Shown here one piece after another: positions 1-9,196 of a DNA stretch of 64,000 bases; position 1 is the stretch's first letter, and every line of letters begins with the position of its first letter. The stretch lies in the NCBI RefSeq assembly GCF_014696065.1, contig NZ_JACJPL010000024.1:1-64000 (forward strand). Direction: 5' to 3'. Below the pieces are notes generated by a model. That model did no database searches, had not been told where the DNA came from, and worked only from the letters and a program-made list of their open reading frames with translations. This DNA comes from Leptolyngbya sp. FACHB-261. Its GTDB lineage: Bacteria; Cyanobacteriota; Cyanobacteriia; FACHB-261. The position numbers and the translations under genes are program-made.

Positions 1-1
1 G

Positions 2-106
2 TGGTTTGTGCTGAAGAATTGGATGCGACAGCGATTGGATGAGTTTGAGAACTTTCGAGATTGTGTGGATGCTGCGTTCAAGCAATGTCCTAACGTATGC
101 GCGTAG
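2..106 (+). pseudogene. C-terminal end of an IS630-like transposase (cut by window edge)
   Basis: An open frame enters from the left edge and stops at the TAG at 104-106. Its 34 residues end in FRDCVDAAFKQCPNVCA, which resembles from memory the C-terminus of cyanobacterial IS630-type DDE transposases. Only the tail is visible, so whether the element is intact cannot be judged. It overlaps the upstream part of the channel ORF in another frame. That suggests an insertion sequence ends just upstream of the channel gene. No terminal inverted repeat could be identified. Confidence 0.5.
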
Positions 107-977
107 AGCTATAAGACAAAGATTGAAGCGGCGAGTCTTTGAACTTATCCAGATAGAGCCACCCCATAGTTTTCTAGGCCAGGTCTTTGATTACTTTATG
201 ATTGGCTTAATCATTTTGAATATCCTGGCCTTCACTTTTGAGACAGTAGACAGCGTTGCTCTAAACAATAGAACTTACTTTAACGACTTTGAATCGTTCT
301 CAGCCATTATTTTCACGATTGAATACGGCCTGCGGCTTTGGACCTGTGATCTGATTCAGCCCAAGTTTAGAGCACCAGTTTTAGGTAGACTCAAGTTTGC
401 GATGACGCCAATGGCAATTGTAGACTTCATTTCCATTTTGCCTTACTGGCTATTTTTCTTCTTTCACGACCTGGTTTTCATCAAATGGATTCACTTTTTA
501 CGGCTCGCTCGTTTACTTAAAATTGGGCGATATTCCGAGTCAATGCGAACCCTGGGTCACGTTCTGCAAGCCAAGGGTGGTGATCTATTAACGGCATTGT
601 TTATGGTCTTCTTGCTACTGGTTATCTCCTCTAGCGCAATTTATTACACAGAGCGTGTGGCACAGCCTGACATCTTCTCCAGTATTCCAGCTTCCATGTG
701 GTGGTCAGTGATTACCCTAACCAGTGTCGGCTACGGCGATGCTTACCCCGTCACACCTTTAGGCAGATTAATTGGAGGAATGATCGCCGTTTTAGGACTC
801 GGGCTTGTAGCCTTACCCACTGGCATCTTGGCCTCTGGCTACACTGACGAGATTCGCAAAAAACGGATGCAACAACGAAGCAATTGTCCCCACTGCGGGG
901 CTGACCTCAATTCAAAACCAGCCAGCCATTCTGTTTCCCTGCCGGAACATCACGAAGCCAGCAACGGTCGTTCTTAA
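69..977 (+). CDS. voltage-gated potassium channel family protein
   Basis: Membrane ion channel of the six-transmembrane voltage-gated K+ type. The S1-S4 region holds hydrophobic segments and an S4-like stretch, FLRLARLLKIGRYSESM, with spaced basic residues. The pore loop carries SVGYGD, the K+ selectivity filter. After S6 the cytoplasmic tail has a CPHCG motif, half of a possible zinc knuckle. The start is uncertain. The frame is open from 39, but the first 60 or so bases also encode the transposase tail. In-frame starts exist at 39, 69 (ATG) and 123 (TTG), none with a convincing ribosome binding site. Homologues usually begin shortly before the VFELI-like stretch, so 69 or 123 is more likely than 39. 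The family call is firm; gating ligand and physiological role cannot be read from the sequence. Confidence 0.85.
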   Translation: MLRSSNVLTYARRAIRQRLKRRVFELIQIEPPHSFLGQVFDYFMIGLIILNILAFTFETVDSVALNNRTYFNDFESFSAIIFTIEYGLRLWTCDLIQPKFRAPVLGRLKFAMTPMAIVDFISILPYWLFFFFHDLVFIKWIHFLRLARLLKIGRYSESMRTLGHVLQAKGGDLLTALFMVFLLLVISSSAIYYTERVAQPDIFSSIPASMWWSVITLTSVGYGDAYPVTPLGRLIGGMIAVLGLGLVALPTGILASGYTDEIRKKRMQQRSNCPHCGADLNSKPASHSVSLPEHHEASNGRS

Positions 978-1077
978 TTTAAATATGCTAGTCTAATGGG
1001 CTACAGAAAATAAATGACCATCAGTTCAGAGAACTGAATTTTTGAGCATTGTTGCTGATTGCATTGGCTGCTAGGGA

Positions 1078-2718
1078 ATGAATCGGGGGAATCAGTCGCT
1101 TGGGTTTCTATCCTTAAAGGATGCCTTAAAGGCGCTCCATTTCAGGGTTAAGACCATTACCATCGCTGGATTCGTCGCCCGTTCACCCTGGCTGGTTGGC
1201 GGTAGTCTTGCACTCACTACGCTGCTACTTTGGTGGGCCTTGAGCAGCCGCGAGCAAGCTCAAATTCAGCAGATGGTGGCAATACGAACGAACGATGTCA
1301 AAAACGACATTAGCACCCAAACCGAGACCCGGATTCTAGCGCTGGGTCGCATGGCGAGCCGTTGGTCTCTGCGAGCAGAGCCGTCCAGAACCGAGTGGGA
1401 ATCGGATGCCACTTTTTATCTTCAAGACTACGCTAGCTTTCGCACGATTGCCTGGGTTGATCCCTCAGCTCATATCCGTTGGATCGTGCCTTCAAATACC
1501 AATCATGTCGCCCTAGATTCAAATCTGAGCCAGGGCACTCAACCCTGGTTAAGGCCAGAGGTGGCAAGGGATCGCTTCCATGTCACAATTTTGCCCACCA
1601 CTGAGATACAAGCTACTGCCAGCAAAGGTGACAAGGTATTTTTTGTTTATATTCCAATTTTGAAGGATCAAGAAATTGGCGGTTTTATCCGCAGCGAATT
1701 TCAGGTCCAGAAATTCTTTGACGCCATTCTGGCTAAAGATATTGAACCTGGTTATGGAATTGCCATTTTTGAGAATCAAACTAAAATTTACAGTTCGATT
1801 CAATCGGACCCATCATTAGAACAACAATGGGCGCAAACGGCAACCATCAAGCTTTATGGCACTTCCTGGCAAGTACGCGTTTGGCCAACTCCAAAATTAC
1901 TTGCTAGGGCACAGTCACCCTTACCAGACGTAATCCTAGTGAGTGGCCTACTGATGGCTATCCTTTCTACGGCAATGGTTTACTTGGCTCAAGCTGCTCA
2001 TCTACGGTTTAGGGAGGCTGAAGTTGCCAATCAAGAACTGGCACTCGAAATCGTGGGACGCCGACAGGCAGAAGCTCAGCTCAAAACCTCGCTAGGCGAA
2101 AAAGAGCTGTTACTGAAGGAAATTCACCATCGAGTTAAGAATAATTTGCAGGTGATTTACAGTCTCTTGCGAATGCAATCTCGTTTAGTTAAAGACCGGT
2201 CGATTCTAGAGATGCTTAAGGAGAGCCAAAACCGCGTTAAATCAATGGCTTTGATTCACGAGAAATTATATAAGTCGCAAGATTTAGCCAAAATCGACTT
2301 CGCAGAATATACCCGCAGTCTTGCCGCCAATTTGCTGAGTTCTTACGGCACCTCAGCCGATAAGATTAGCCTAGAAGTCAAAATTGAGGACGTCATTCTC
2401 GATATCAATACTGCAATTCCCTGCGGCCTAATCATCAACGAACTGATTTCCAACAGCCTCAAACATGCCTTTCCTAATAACAGACAGGGCCAGATTCAGA
2501 TCCAGCTCTATGCCACCCACTCCGGCCAGTACGTTCTAATTGCACGCGACAATGGGATTGGTTTGCCGGAAAATTTCGATCTGGCCCAGACCAAAACTCT
2601 AGGCTTAAAACTCGTAAAAACTTTGGTCAGTCAGTTAGAAGGTACATTAGCAATCAGCAGTGACACTACAGAGTTCAAGATCACCTTTGGGGAGGCCCGC
2701 TCAGATGCAACAGCCTGA
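1078..2718 (+). CDS. membrane sensor histidine kinase, CHASE-like sensor plus HisKA_2/HATPase
   Basis: 546-residue sensor kinase. One membrane segment lies at about residues 38-56 and a second at about 284-305. They flank a roughly 225-residue extracytoplasmic region with FRTIAWVDPS, typical of CHASE sensors, which bind small ligands. The cytoplasmic part has the HisKA_2 signature EIHHRVKNNLQ (phospho-acceptor His about residue 351). It is followed by N-box NELISNSLKHAF and G-box DNGIGL. This family usually signals to stand-alone or PAS-linked receivers. The 3' end overlaps the next gene, whose product begins with a receiver domain, so the two are probably co-translated and form a phosphorelay. 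The ligand is unknown. Confidence 0.85.
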   Translation: MNRGNQSLGFLSLKDALKALHFRVKTITIAGFVARSPWLVGGSLALTTLLLWWALSSREQAQIQQMVAIRTNDVKNDISTQTETRILALGRMASRWSLRAEPSRTEWESDATFYLQDYASFRTIAWVDPSAHIRWIVPSNTNHVALDSNLSQGTQPWLRPEVARDRFHVTILPTTEIQATASKGDKVFFVYIPILKDQEIGGFIRSEFQVQKFFDAILAKDIEPGYGIAIFENQTKIYSSIQSDPSLEQQWAQTATIKLYGTSWQVRVWPTPKLLARAQSPLPDVILVSGLLMAILSTAMVYLAQAAHLRFREAEVANQELALEIVGRRQAEAQLKTSLGEKELLLKEIHHRVKNNLQVIYSLLRMQSRLVKDRSILEMLKESQNRVKSMALIHEKLYKSQDLAKIDFAEYTRSLAANLLSSYGTSADKISLEVKIEDVILDINTAIPCGLIINELISNSLKHAFPNNRQGQIQIQLYATHSGQYVLIARDNGIGLPENFDLAQTKTLGLKLVKTLVSQLEGTLAISSDTTEFKITFGEARSDATA

Positions 2719-4294
2719 GGCAATCACCAAGATTCCAATCCTAGTCGTTGAAGACCAAAGCATTATTGCTGCTGACTTAACCGATTGCCTGGAGAATTTG
2801 GGCTATGAGCCTGCAGGCGTCGCCGTGTCGGGAGAGGAGGCAATTCAAAAAGTTGCTGAAACCCACCCAGCATTGGTTCTGATGGATATCCGGCTCAAAG
2901 GAGCGATGGATGGCGTTGAGGCTGCTGCTCAAATCTGGACCCAATTCCAGATCCCAGTCGTTTACACCACCGGTTACTCAGATCCGAACACGTTGGCCCG
3001 GGCTAAAGTCACTGGTTCCTTTGGCTATATTCTCAAACCCTTTGAGGAACGAGAGTTACATATTGCCATCGAAACTGCCCTACAAAGACATCAGTTAGAA
3101 CGCAATCTGCGAGCTAGCCAAGAGTGGTTCGCCACCACTTTAGGCAGCATCGGCGATGCCGTTATCGCCACAGACACCCAGGGGTTGGTCCGTTTTCTCA
3201 ATCCAATGGCTGAGGCGATGACCGGTTGGAGCCAAGCCGAAGCCCTAGGGACAGACTTATCCAAAGTTTTTCAAATTACAGACGAAACAACGGGAGCTTT
3301 CCTGCAAAATCCGGCCCTTGCGGTGTTGCACAAAGGAATTGCTACTTCCCTAGCTCAAGAACAGGTTGTGCTGATCTCTAGAGACAGTTTAAAGTTTTTG
3401 GTCAGTGCGAATGTTGCTCCCATCCGCAATCCTCAGGGCAGTATTACGGGTGTCGTTTTGGTATTTCAGGACGTCACCGACCGCCAGTCGGGGAGCAACC
3501 GTCTGGCCTTAGTGCGAACCAAATGGTTAGAAGCACAAATGGCCGAATTGCAACGATTGAATCAGCTCAAAGAGGATTTTCTCAACGCAGTTTCTAGTGA
3601 GCTGCGTGCTCCTTTAACTAATATCCGGGTCGCAACTCAGCTCTTAGAGCTAACCCTCGATCGCGCTGGCTTTTGGCATTCGCAGACCCCAGAAGCCAAG
3701 CTGGAATTCGAGCGAGTTAGACAGTACTTGCAGATTTTAAACAGCGAATGCAAACGGGAAATCGGTTTCGTCAATGATTTACTAGAAGTAACCCAGCTTG
3801 ACCTAGAAGAAGATATTCTTCAACTCGATGTCATCTCTCTAGGGACCTGGCTACCAGAAATTGTGCGCAGCTTTCAAGCCCAAGCCCGGACTGGACGACA
3901 ACACCTTAGACTTCACCTACCAGCTCAACCACCGTCACTAGTTTGCGATCTGATTAGTCTACGGCGAATTGTCACTGAGTTGCTCAATAACGCCTGTCGT
4001 TATACACCACCAGGAGAAACGATTACAGTCACAGCTCAAGTTCTTAATGGCCAGCTTGAATTGCAAGTCAGCAACTCTGGCGTAGAAATTGCCACTCAAG
4101 AACTGCCCCACCTTTTTGAAAAGTTCTACCGCAGTCCTAATACCACCGCTTATAAACCAGGAGGAACTGGCCTTGGCCTCGCCCTAATCCAAAAGCTAAT
4201 AGCTCGTCTTGGTGGTTCTATTCAAGTTGAGAGCGCAGACAGGCAAACCCGCTTTATAGTTACCTTACCGCTACGGAACTCCATTTCTAACTGA
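2705..4294 (+). CDS. REC-PAS-histidine-kinase-like response regulator lacking the H-box histidine
   Basis: Predicted 529-residue cytoplasmic hybrid protein. The receiver (about residues 10-130) has acidic ED, phospho-acceptor Asp61 in LVLMDIRLKG, TGY and KPF. A PAS domain follows (about 140-260), then a DHp/HATPase kinase module with N-box ELLNNACRYTP and G-box GTGLGLAL. At the H-box the sequence is VSSELRAPLTNI where VSHELRTPL is usual. Ser298 (codon 3596-3598) therefore replaces the phospho-acceptor His. ATG 2705 is chosen over the in-frame start at 2660 because GGAGG sits 9 nt upstream of it. It overlaps the preceding kinase gene by 14 nt. The protein probably receives phosphate from that kinase but cannot autophosphorylate conventionally. 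Confidence 0.85.
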   Translation: MQQPEAITKIPILVVEDQSIIAADLTDCLENLGYEPAGVAVSGEEAIQKVAETHPALVLMDIRLKGAMDGVEAAAQIWTQFQIPVVYTTGYSDPNTLARAKVTGSFGYILKPFEERELHIAIETALQRHQLERNLRASQEWFATTLGSIGDAVIATDTQGLVRFLNPMAEAMTGWSQAEALGTDLSKVFQITDETTGAFLQNPALAVLHKGIATSLAQEQVVLISRDSLKFLVSANVAPIRNPQGSITGVVLVFQDVTDRQSGSNRLALVRTKWLEAQMAELQRLNQLKEDFLNAVSSELRAPLTNIRVATQLLELTLDRAGFWHSQTPEAKLEFERVRQYLQILNSECKREIGFVNDLLEVTQLDLEEDILQLDVISLGTWLPEIVRSFQAQARTGRQHLRLHLPAQPPSLVCDLISLRRIVTELLNNACRYTPPGETITVTAQVLNGQLELQVSNSGVEIATQELPHLFEKFYRSPNTTAYKPGGTGLGLALIQKLIARLGGSIQVESADRQTRFIVTLPLRNSISN

Positions 4295-4419
4295 GTCTCC
4301 ATAGTTGACCCCCATAGTTCGTATAGGCATTTTCATAGGCAGATAGACATTTAACAATTGGAACTGCTTTATATCTGCGCCCTCCCCTCTAGTCATCGAG
4401 CCTCGTATGATCAGACAGT

Positions 4420-5871
4420 ATGTACCGCGTTCCCTCCCCTGCCCCAACCCAACGCCTTAGCCTCCGCTTTGATGGGGGACGGCTGCTGCTGAGTTTGCCG
4501 CCTGGGGAAGCTCTACCGCCCGAGTTCGAGTCCCACTTTGTACCCGACCACCGCCTGCCGGGTTGCTGGAGTACCGAAGCCTTTCAGTACCGCACGGTTC
4601 GTGAGCAGTTGGGTGAAGCTCTCCTGGATGATGCAGCGCCTCTAGAAATTGCTCCTTTCAGCGTCGACCTCAGTGTTCTGCTGCCGACCGGGGCAACGCT
4701 GCACGCTTATCAAGAACGGGCCATTGATGCCTGGTGGCAAATGGGCGGTTGCGGTCTGGTGGTTGCGCCGACAGCAGCAGGAAAAACAGCGATTTTGGCA
4801 GCAGCGATTGATAAATGCCAGCAACAAACCCTGGTCATCGCTCCCACCATTCCCTTAGCGCAACAGCTCTATAGCCAGTTGCGGCAGGCTGCCGACGTGC
4901 CAGTCGGTCTATTTCTCACTCATACGAAGGACATCCAACCGATCACGGTTACGACCTACCACTCTGCCCCCTTCCTGCACCGTGAGCAAGGACGGCGCTG
5001 GGGGCTGATCGTGTTTGATGAAGTTCACCACTTGCCCGGTCCTAGCTTCCAGCTCGGTGCCCGCATGGCGGTTGCCCCTTACCGGCTAGGCGTCACGGCA
5101 ACCCCTGAACGCGATCCTGAGCGTGCGGCGATTCTGCGAGAGTGCGTGGGGCCTGTCGCCTATAGCGTCACCCTGGCAGAGCTACAGGAAGTCGAAGCGA
5201 TTGCCCCCTATTTGGTCTCACAAATCGAGGTAGACCTCACACCCGATGAGCGCCAGACCTACGACCAGTCCCAGCAACAGGTGAACCGCTTCATCGAGCA
5301 CCACAACATTTCCCCCGATCGCAGCTTAGGCTACTTCGAACCGCTACGGCGTCTGTCTTGGAAATCCCAAGAAGGCAAAGGAGCTTTTCGGGCTTATCAA
5401 GAAATGCGGCGGGTGGCCGAGCGCTGCGAGCAGAAATGGGAGGTGTTGCGGCAACTTCTGCTCAAGCACGCCGACGAGAAGGTGATTATTTTCTGTCCCG
5501 GCAAAGCTGAGGCCTATCGCCTCAGTCAGGAATATCTGATTCCTGCGATTACGTCTGATTTTGCCACGCCAGCCAAGCGAGAGGAACTGCTAGACCTGTT
5601 TCGATATGGTGAAGTCAAAGCCCTAGCAGCTGTGGAGACCCTAGATGAAGGCGTCTCAATTCCTCAAGCTTCGGTGGCAATCTACTTGGCAGGCAGCGGG
5701 CAAAATCGACAAATGGTCCAGCGCTTGGGACGAGTGTTGCGCAAGGCTGAAGGTAAGGAAATGGCAATGTTCTACGAAATCATTGCCGCCGATACAGTAG
5801 AGGTCAAGAAGTCAGCTCGTCGCCGCCAGGGTTTAGGCGAAGACCAGCCCTTCCAGCCCAATCTGTTTTAG
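4420..5871 (+). CDS. superfamily 2 DEAD/DEAH helicase, XPB-like
   Basis: 483-residue DNA-dependent ATPase/helicase. Motif I is APTAAGKTAI, motif II is DEVHH, motif III is GVTATPER, and motif VI is MVQRLGRVLRKAEG. The order, spacing and short C-terminal tail (KKSARRRQGL) resemble the bacterial XPB/Rad25-like helicases associated with nucleotide excision repair or transcription-coupled unwinding. The N-terminal 90 residues may form a DNA damage-recognition-like region, but I cannot prove that. The gene stands alone. It is convergent with a small exported-protein gene 11 bp downstream. Helicase assignment is firm, XPB subfamily likely, cellular role inferred. Confidence 0.8.
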   Translation: MYRVPSPAPTQRLSLRFDGGRLLLSLPPGEALPPEFESHFVPDHRLPGCWSTEAFQYRTVREQLGEALLDDAAPLEIAPFSVDLSVLLPTGATLHAYQERAIDAWWQMGGCGLVVAPTAAGKTAILAAAIDKCQQQTLVIAPTIPLAQQLYSQLRQAADVPVGLFLTHTKDIQPITVTTYHSAPFLHREQGRRWGLIVFDEVHHLPGPSFQLGARMAVAPYRLGVTATPERDPERAAILRECVGPVAYSVTLAELQEVEAIAPYLVSQIEVDLTPDERQTYDQSQQQVNRFIEHHNISPDRSLGYFEPLRRLSWKSQEGKGAFRAYQEMRRVAERCEQKWEVLRQLLLKHADEKVIIFCPGKAEAYRLSQEYLIPAITSDFATPAKREELLDLFRYGEVKALAAVETLDEGVSIPQASVAIYLAGSGQNRQMVQRLGRVLRKAEGKEMAMFYEIIAADTVEVKKSARRRQGLGEDQPFQPNLF

Positions 5872-5882
5872 GCTTGATGGTT

Positions 5883-6122
5883 TTAGTCTTTACGGTTGCG
5901 GAAGGCTTGCCAGCCAGTGGTCAATCCTGCACCCATGCCTGCCATCAGTCCCATGCTCAAACCGCCAGCAACCCGATCAGAGCTAGGCGTCGTTAAGCAG
6001 GCAGTTGTGGCCCCTTGGTTGCAGAGAACAGTTTCGGCCATAACAGAGGTGGCACCAAGCCCCAGACCCGCACAGCTACAAACGAGGACCAGGATGAAGT
6101 AGCGATCGGTTTTCCAATTCAT
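5883..6122 (-). CDS. small membrane/exported protein of unknown function
   Basis: 79 residues. Residues 8-30 form a hydrophobic signal-like segment ending near VMAET, a plausible signal peptidase site. A second apolar Gly/Met-rich stretch (VAGGLSMGLMAGMGAGLTTGW) comes near the C-terminus, followed by the basic tail RNRKD. Two cysteines (CNQGATTAC) lie between the two hydrophobic parts and could form a disulfide in the periplasm or lumen. I do not recognise the family. It is convergent with the helicase gene. Confidence 0.55.
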   Translation of the reverse strand: MNWKTDRYFILVLVCSCAGLGLGATSVMAETVLCNQGATTACLTTPSSDRVAGGLSMGLMAGMGAGLTTGWQAFRNRKD

Positions 6123-6388
6123 AAAAGTCTCCGGTGAGCATCTATCTAGAGAATGGACCTTTCCTTTAAGTACCCATTTCTAAGCTGATACTTTCACCAC
6201 GTCAAGCCCGTTCCCGAAGCATTTGCTCCTTCATCCTCAGATCTCACCCGAGATTCTGAGGCTAAGCCTTAGACAATGGCAGTCTTAAGGTACACAGAAC
6301 GGTAAAATGGGGTGCTGTTGACTCGCGCTCTGCGTGCAGTGCAGGAATCCGGCGAGCGCTCTCACACACGACCTTCAGAAGGCAAGAC

Positions 6389-6952
6389 ATGATCTCCAGC
6401 AACGATTTTCGACCTGGTGTCGCCATCGAACTCGACGGCAGCGTGTGGCGCGTCGTTGAGTTTTTGCACGTCAAGCCCGGTAAAGGGTCAGCTTTTGTGC
6501 GCACGAAACTCAAAAATGCTGAATCTGGAAGCACGATGGAGCGGACTTTCCGCGCAGGGGAAACAGTTCCTCAGGCCAACCTGGATAAGCGTTCGATGCA
6601 GCACACCTACAAGCAGGGCGAAGATTACATCTTCATGGACATGGAGACCTACGAAGAGGCGACCCTCACTGCTGCCCAGATTGGGGACCGGGTGAAGTAT
6701 CTCAAGGAAGGCATGGAAGTCAACGTCTTGCGTTGGACCCAGAACAATAAAGTGCTGGATGTGGAATTACCCAACTCAGTCACGCTAGAAGTCACGCAAG
6801 CTGACCCAGGTGTTAAGGGCGATACTGCAACGGGTGGTACCAAACCTGCCATTGTGGAAACAGGGGCTCAGGTGATGGTTCCTTTATTTATTAGTGTGGG
6901 CGAGCGGATTCGCGTCGACACACGCACTGATGCTTACCTCGGTCGCGAGTAG
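6389..6952 (+). CDS. efp: translation elongation factor P
   Basis: 187 residues, the usual EF-P length. The N-terminal KOW-like domain contains the loop KPGKGSAF, whose Lys corresponds to the residue that is modified in some bacteria. Two OB domains follow, and the C-terminus has [16 protein letters not shown], a typical EF-P ending. EF-P binds ribosomes stalled at polyproline stretches and stimulates peptide bond formation. This suits the several proline-rich proteins in this window. ATG 6389 has AAGG 6 nt upstream. accB follows 73 bp downstream on the same strand, a pairing common in cyanobacteria. Confidence 0.97.
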   Translation: MISSNDFRPGVAIELDGSVWRVVEFLHVKPGKGSAFVRTKLKNAESGSTMERTFRAGETVPQANLDKRSMQHTYKQGEDYIFMDMETYEEATLTAAQIGDRVKYLKEGMEVNVLRWTQNNKVLDVELPNSVTLEVTQADPGVKGDTATGGTKPAIVETGAQVMVPLFISVGERIRVDTRTDAYLGRE

Positions 6953-7025
6953 GCAACGGTTAGCAAATCTGGGACATCTGAGGCTGCGAATGTTGGGGTG
7001 TGAGTGAGGAGAGCAGGCACGTCTC

Positions 7026-7493
7026 GTGGAGCTATCGTTAGAAGAACTTTGCCAGTTGATCACAGTCCTCAATCAGACAGACATTACTGAGCTGACCCTG
7101 GAGTCTGAGGATCTACGGCTCTCAATTCACAAGGGAACAGGTCAAACCCTTGCAGCGGTTGCTGCGGCTCCCACGGGTAGCGCGGCTAGCCCACCGCCTC
7201 AACCTATGGTGGCTCCAACGGCTGCAACAGAGCCACCGTTGCCCCCTCGCAATCTTGTCGACATTACCTCTCCTATGGTGGGGACGTTTTATCGAGCACC
7301 GGGGCCTGATGATCCAGCTTTTGTGGGGCCAGGAGACACCATTCGGCGAGGCCAAACAGTTTGTATCATCGAGGCCATGAAGCTGATGAACGAGCTAGAG
7401 GCCGAAGTTGCTGGGCAAGTCGTCGAAATCCTAGTTGAAAACGCTCAGCCAGTCGAATACGGTCAGGTCCTGATGCGTGTCGATCCAAGCTAA
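7026..7493 (+). CDS. accB: biotin carboxyl carrier protein of acetyl-CoA carboxylase
   Basis: 155 residues. The N-terminal region (about 1-45, LEELCQLITVLNQTDI) is the BCCP dimer/assembly part. An Ala/Pro-rich flexible linker spans about 46-80. The C-terminal biotinyl domain starts at VDITSPMVGTFYRAPGP and carries the biotinylation motif EAMKLMNE. BCCP carries carboxybiotin between biotin carboxylase and carboxyltransferase in the first step of fatty-acid synthesis. The GTG start at 7026 fits the known N-terminus. The gene probably shares a transcript with efp. The other ACC subunits are not in this window. Confidence 0.96.
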   Translation: MELSLEELCQLITVLNQTDITELTLESEDLRLSIHKGTGQTLAAVAAAPTGSAASPPPQPMVAPTAATEPPLPPRNLVDITSPMVGTFYRAPGPDDPAFVGPGDTIRRGQTVCIIEAMKLMNELEAEVAGQVVEILVENAQPVEYGQVLMRVDPS

Positions 7494-7568
7494 TCGTCCT
7501 GCAAGACACAGGGGATTAGTAGGAAACAATTGTCTTAGTCCTATGAACAATCTCCTAGGGGTAATGGG

Positions 7569-8711
7569 ATGTCGGTGGGTGAATACAAACCTGGGCTAGA
7601 GGGGGTTCCTGCAACCCGTTCCAACATCAGCTATGTAGATGGCCAAGTTGGCCTGCTGGAATACCGGGGCATGCAGATCGAGGACCTGGCCCAGCAGAGC
7701 AGTTTTTTGGAGACGGCTTACTTACTGATCTTTGGTCGGCTGCCCCCCGCAGGTGAGTTGAAGGACTTTGAGCAAAAAATTCAGATCCACCGACGCCTCA
7801 AGTACCGCATCCGGGACATGATCAAGTGTTTCCCAGAGAGCGGTCACCCGATGGATGCCCTGCAAGCCTGTGTAGCTGCGTTGGGGCTGTTCTATCCACT
7901 CAACTCCAATCTGCAAGACCCCGAATATATTTGGGGGGCGGCAGTGCGCTTGCTGGCGAAGGTGCCAACTATGGTGGCGGCCTTTCAGCTCATGCGTCAG
8001 GGGAACGACCCAGTTCAGCCCCGCGATGATCTAGGTTATTCCGCCAATTTTCTGTACATGCTCAATGAGAGAGAGCCGGACCCCTTAGCGGCGCACGTCT
8101 TTGATGTCTGTCTCATCCTCCACGCCGAACACACGGTTAATGCCTCTACTTTTTCAGCCTTGGTGACGGCCTCTACCCTGACCGACCCCTATACGGTCAT
8201 TGCCTCGGCCATCGGCACGCTAGGGGGACCACTGCATGGTGGCGCCAACGAGCGGGTCATGCAAATGCTGGCAGAGATTGGATCCGTTGAGAATGTGCGT
8301 CCCTGGCTGGACCGTCAGCTAGAACGCAAAGGGCGGATTATGGGCTTTGGTCACCGTGTCTACAAAGTCAAAGACCCACGGGCAACCATCCTGCAAGGAT
8401 TGGCAGAGCAGCTATTTGAGCGCTTTGGCCACAACCAGGCTTACGATATTGCGCTGGCCCTAGAACAAGCAGTGGAAGAGCGCTTAAGCGAGAAGGGCAT
8501 TTATCCTAATGTGGATTTCTATTCAGGTCTGGTCTACGACAAGTTAGGCATTCCAACTGATTTGTTCACTCCCATTTTTGCGATTGCTCGAGTTGCTGGT
8601 TGGCTGGCCCATTGGCGCGAACAGCTCTCTGACAATCGGCTATTTCGACCCACTCAGGTTTACACTGGGGAGCACAAAATTCCCTATGTTCCCATCGAAG
8701 CTCGCAGTTAA
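7569..8711 (+). CDS. gltA: citrate synthase
   Basis: 380 residues, the short bacterial/archaeal type. Catalytic landmarks are LHAEHTVNAST, GGPLHGGANERV (oxaloacetate/CoA-binding His), GFGHRVYKVKDPR and NVDFYSGLVY (catalytic Asp). It condenses oxaloacetate with acetyl-CoA, supplying carbon for 2-oxoglutarate and nitrogen assimilation in the cyanobacterial TCA cycle. ATG 7569 has AGGGG about 6 nt upstream. 2-methylcitrate synthase is a close relative, but no prp genes are nearby, so plain citrate synthase is preferred. Confidence 0.95.
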   Translation: MSVGEYKPGLEGVPATRSNISYVDGQVGLLEYRGMQIEDLAQQSSFLETAYLLIFGRLPPAGELKDFEQKIQIHRRLKYRIRDMIKCFPESGHPMDALQACVAALGLFYPLNSNLQDPEYIWGAAVRLLAKVPTMVAAFQLMRQGNDPVQPRDDLGYSANFLYMLNEREPDPLAAHVFDVCLILHAEHTVNASTFSALVTASTLTDPYTVIASAIGTLGGPLHGGANERVMQMLAEIGSVENVRPWLDRQLERKGRIMGFGHRVYKVKDPRATILQGLAEQLFERFGHNQAYDIALALEQAVEERLSEKGIYPNVDFYSGLVYDKLGIPTDLFTPIFAIARVAGWLAHWREQLSDNRLFRPTQVYTGEHKIPYVPIEARS

Positions 8712-8971
8712 GTTGGGACTTGCAGCTAGCTCACCTAGGCTGCTTGGTTCTGCATAAACCTGTCGGTTCTTACGCAATAGAAGTATGTTTTTGGAGGCTT
8801 CGGCAGTATTGCTTGAGTTGCCTAAAGGTCCTCATTTCAGCTTTTGAGCCATCGAGCTAGGAGCTAAGAGTGCCTCTAGGCCAAGCGGCTCACTTCCTTC
8901 ATCTGAGGGATTGCTTGAGTAGTGCTTGTTTCTATATTGATTTGAGCTAATGAGCAGGTTGAGGTTTGGCA

Positions 8972-9121
8972 ATGGCAAAGTATGATGCGGCAACGAGAGA
9001 GATCCTAATGTGGGGCATTGGGGGGCTAGTGGCGGCTAGTCTAGTGGGTTGGGCTTGGAGTTCTGAGCAGCAAGATCCGATTCAGCGGGCTAAACCGACT
9101 AGCCTTGAACAGGTCAAGTAG
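8972..9121 (+). CDS. 49-residue single-pass membrane protein
   Basis: A short frame of 49 codons from ATG 8972 to TAG 9121. After a polar N-terminus (MAKYDAATREI) comes one hydrophobic span of about 18 residues (MWGIGGLVAASLVGWAW), then a polar tail ending in TSLEQVK. A GAGG sits 7 nt upstream of the ATG. The single clean transmembrane segment and the ribosome binding site make it a believable micro-protein. It resembles the small subunits attached to photosynthetic or respiratory complexes, but I cannot match it to a named family. Confidence 0.5.
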   Translation: MAKYDAATREILMWGIGGLVAASLVGWAWSSEQQDPIQRAKPTSLEQVK

Positions 9122-9196
9122 CAGAGCTTGTGCAACTTGCCTGTAGAGCTTTGGGCGGTTCTCTAAGCACTCAGCTATGGCTCTAGCACGATGGTT

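Noticed and set aside
6262-7380. Several antisense and out-of-frame ORFs over efp and accB
   Set aside because: They are shadows of well-supported genes with no ribosome binding site or family resemblance.
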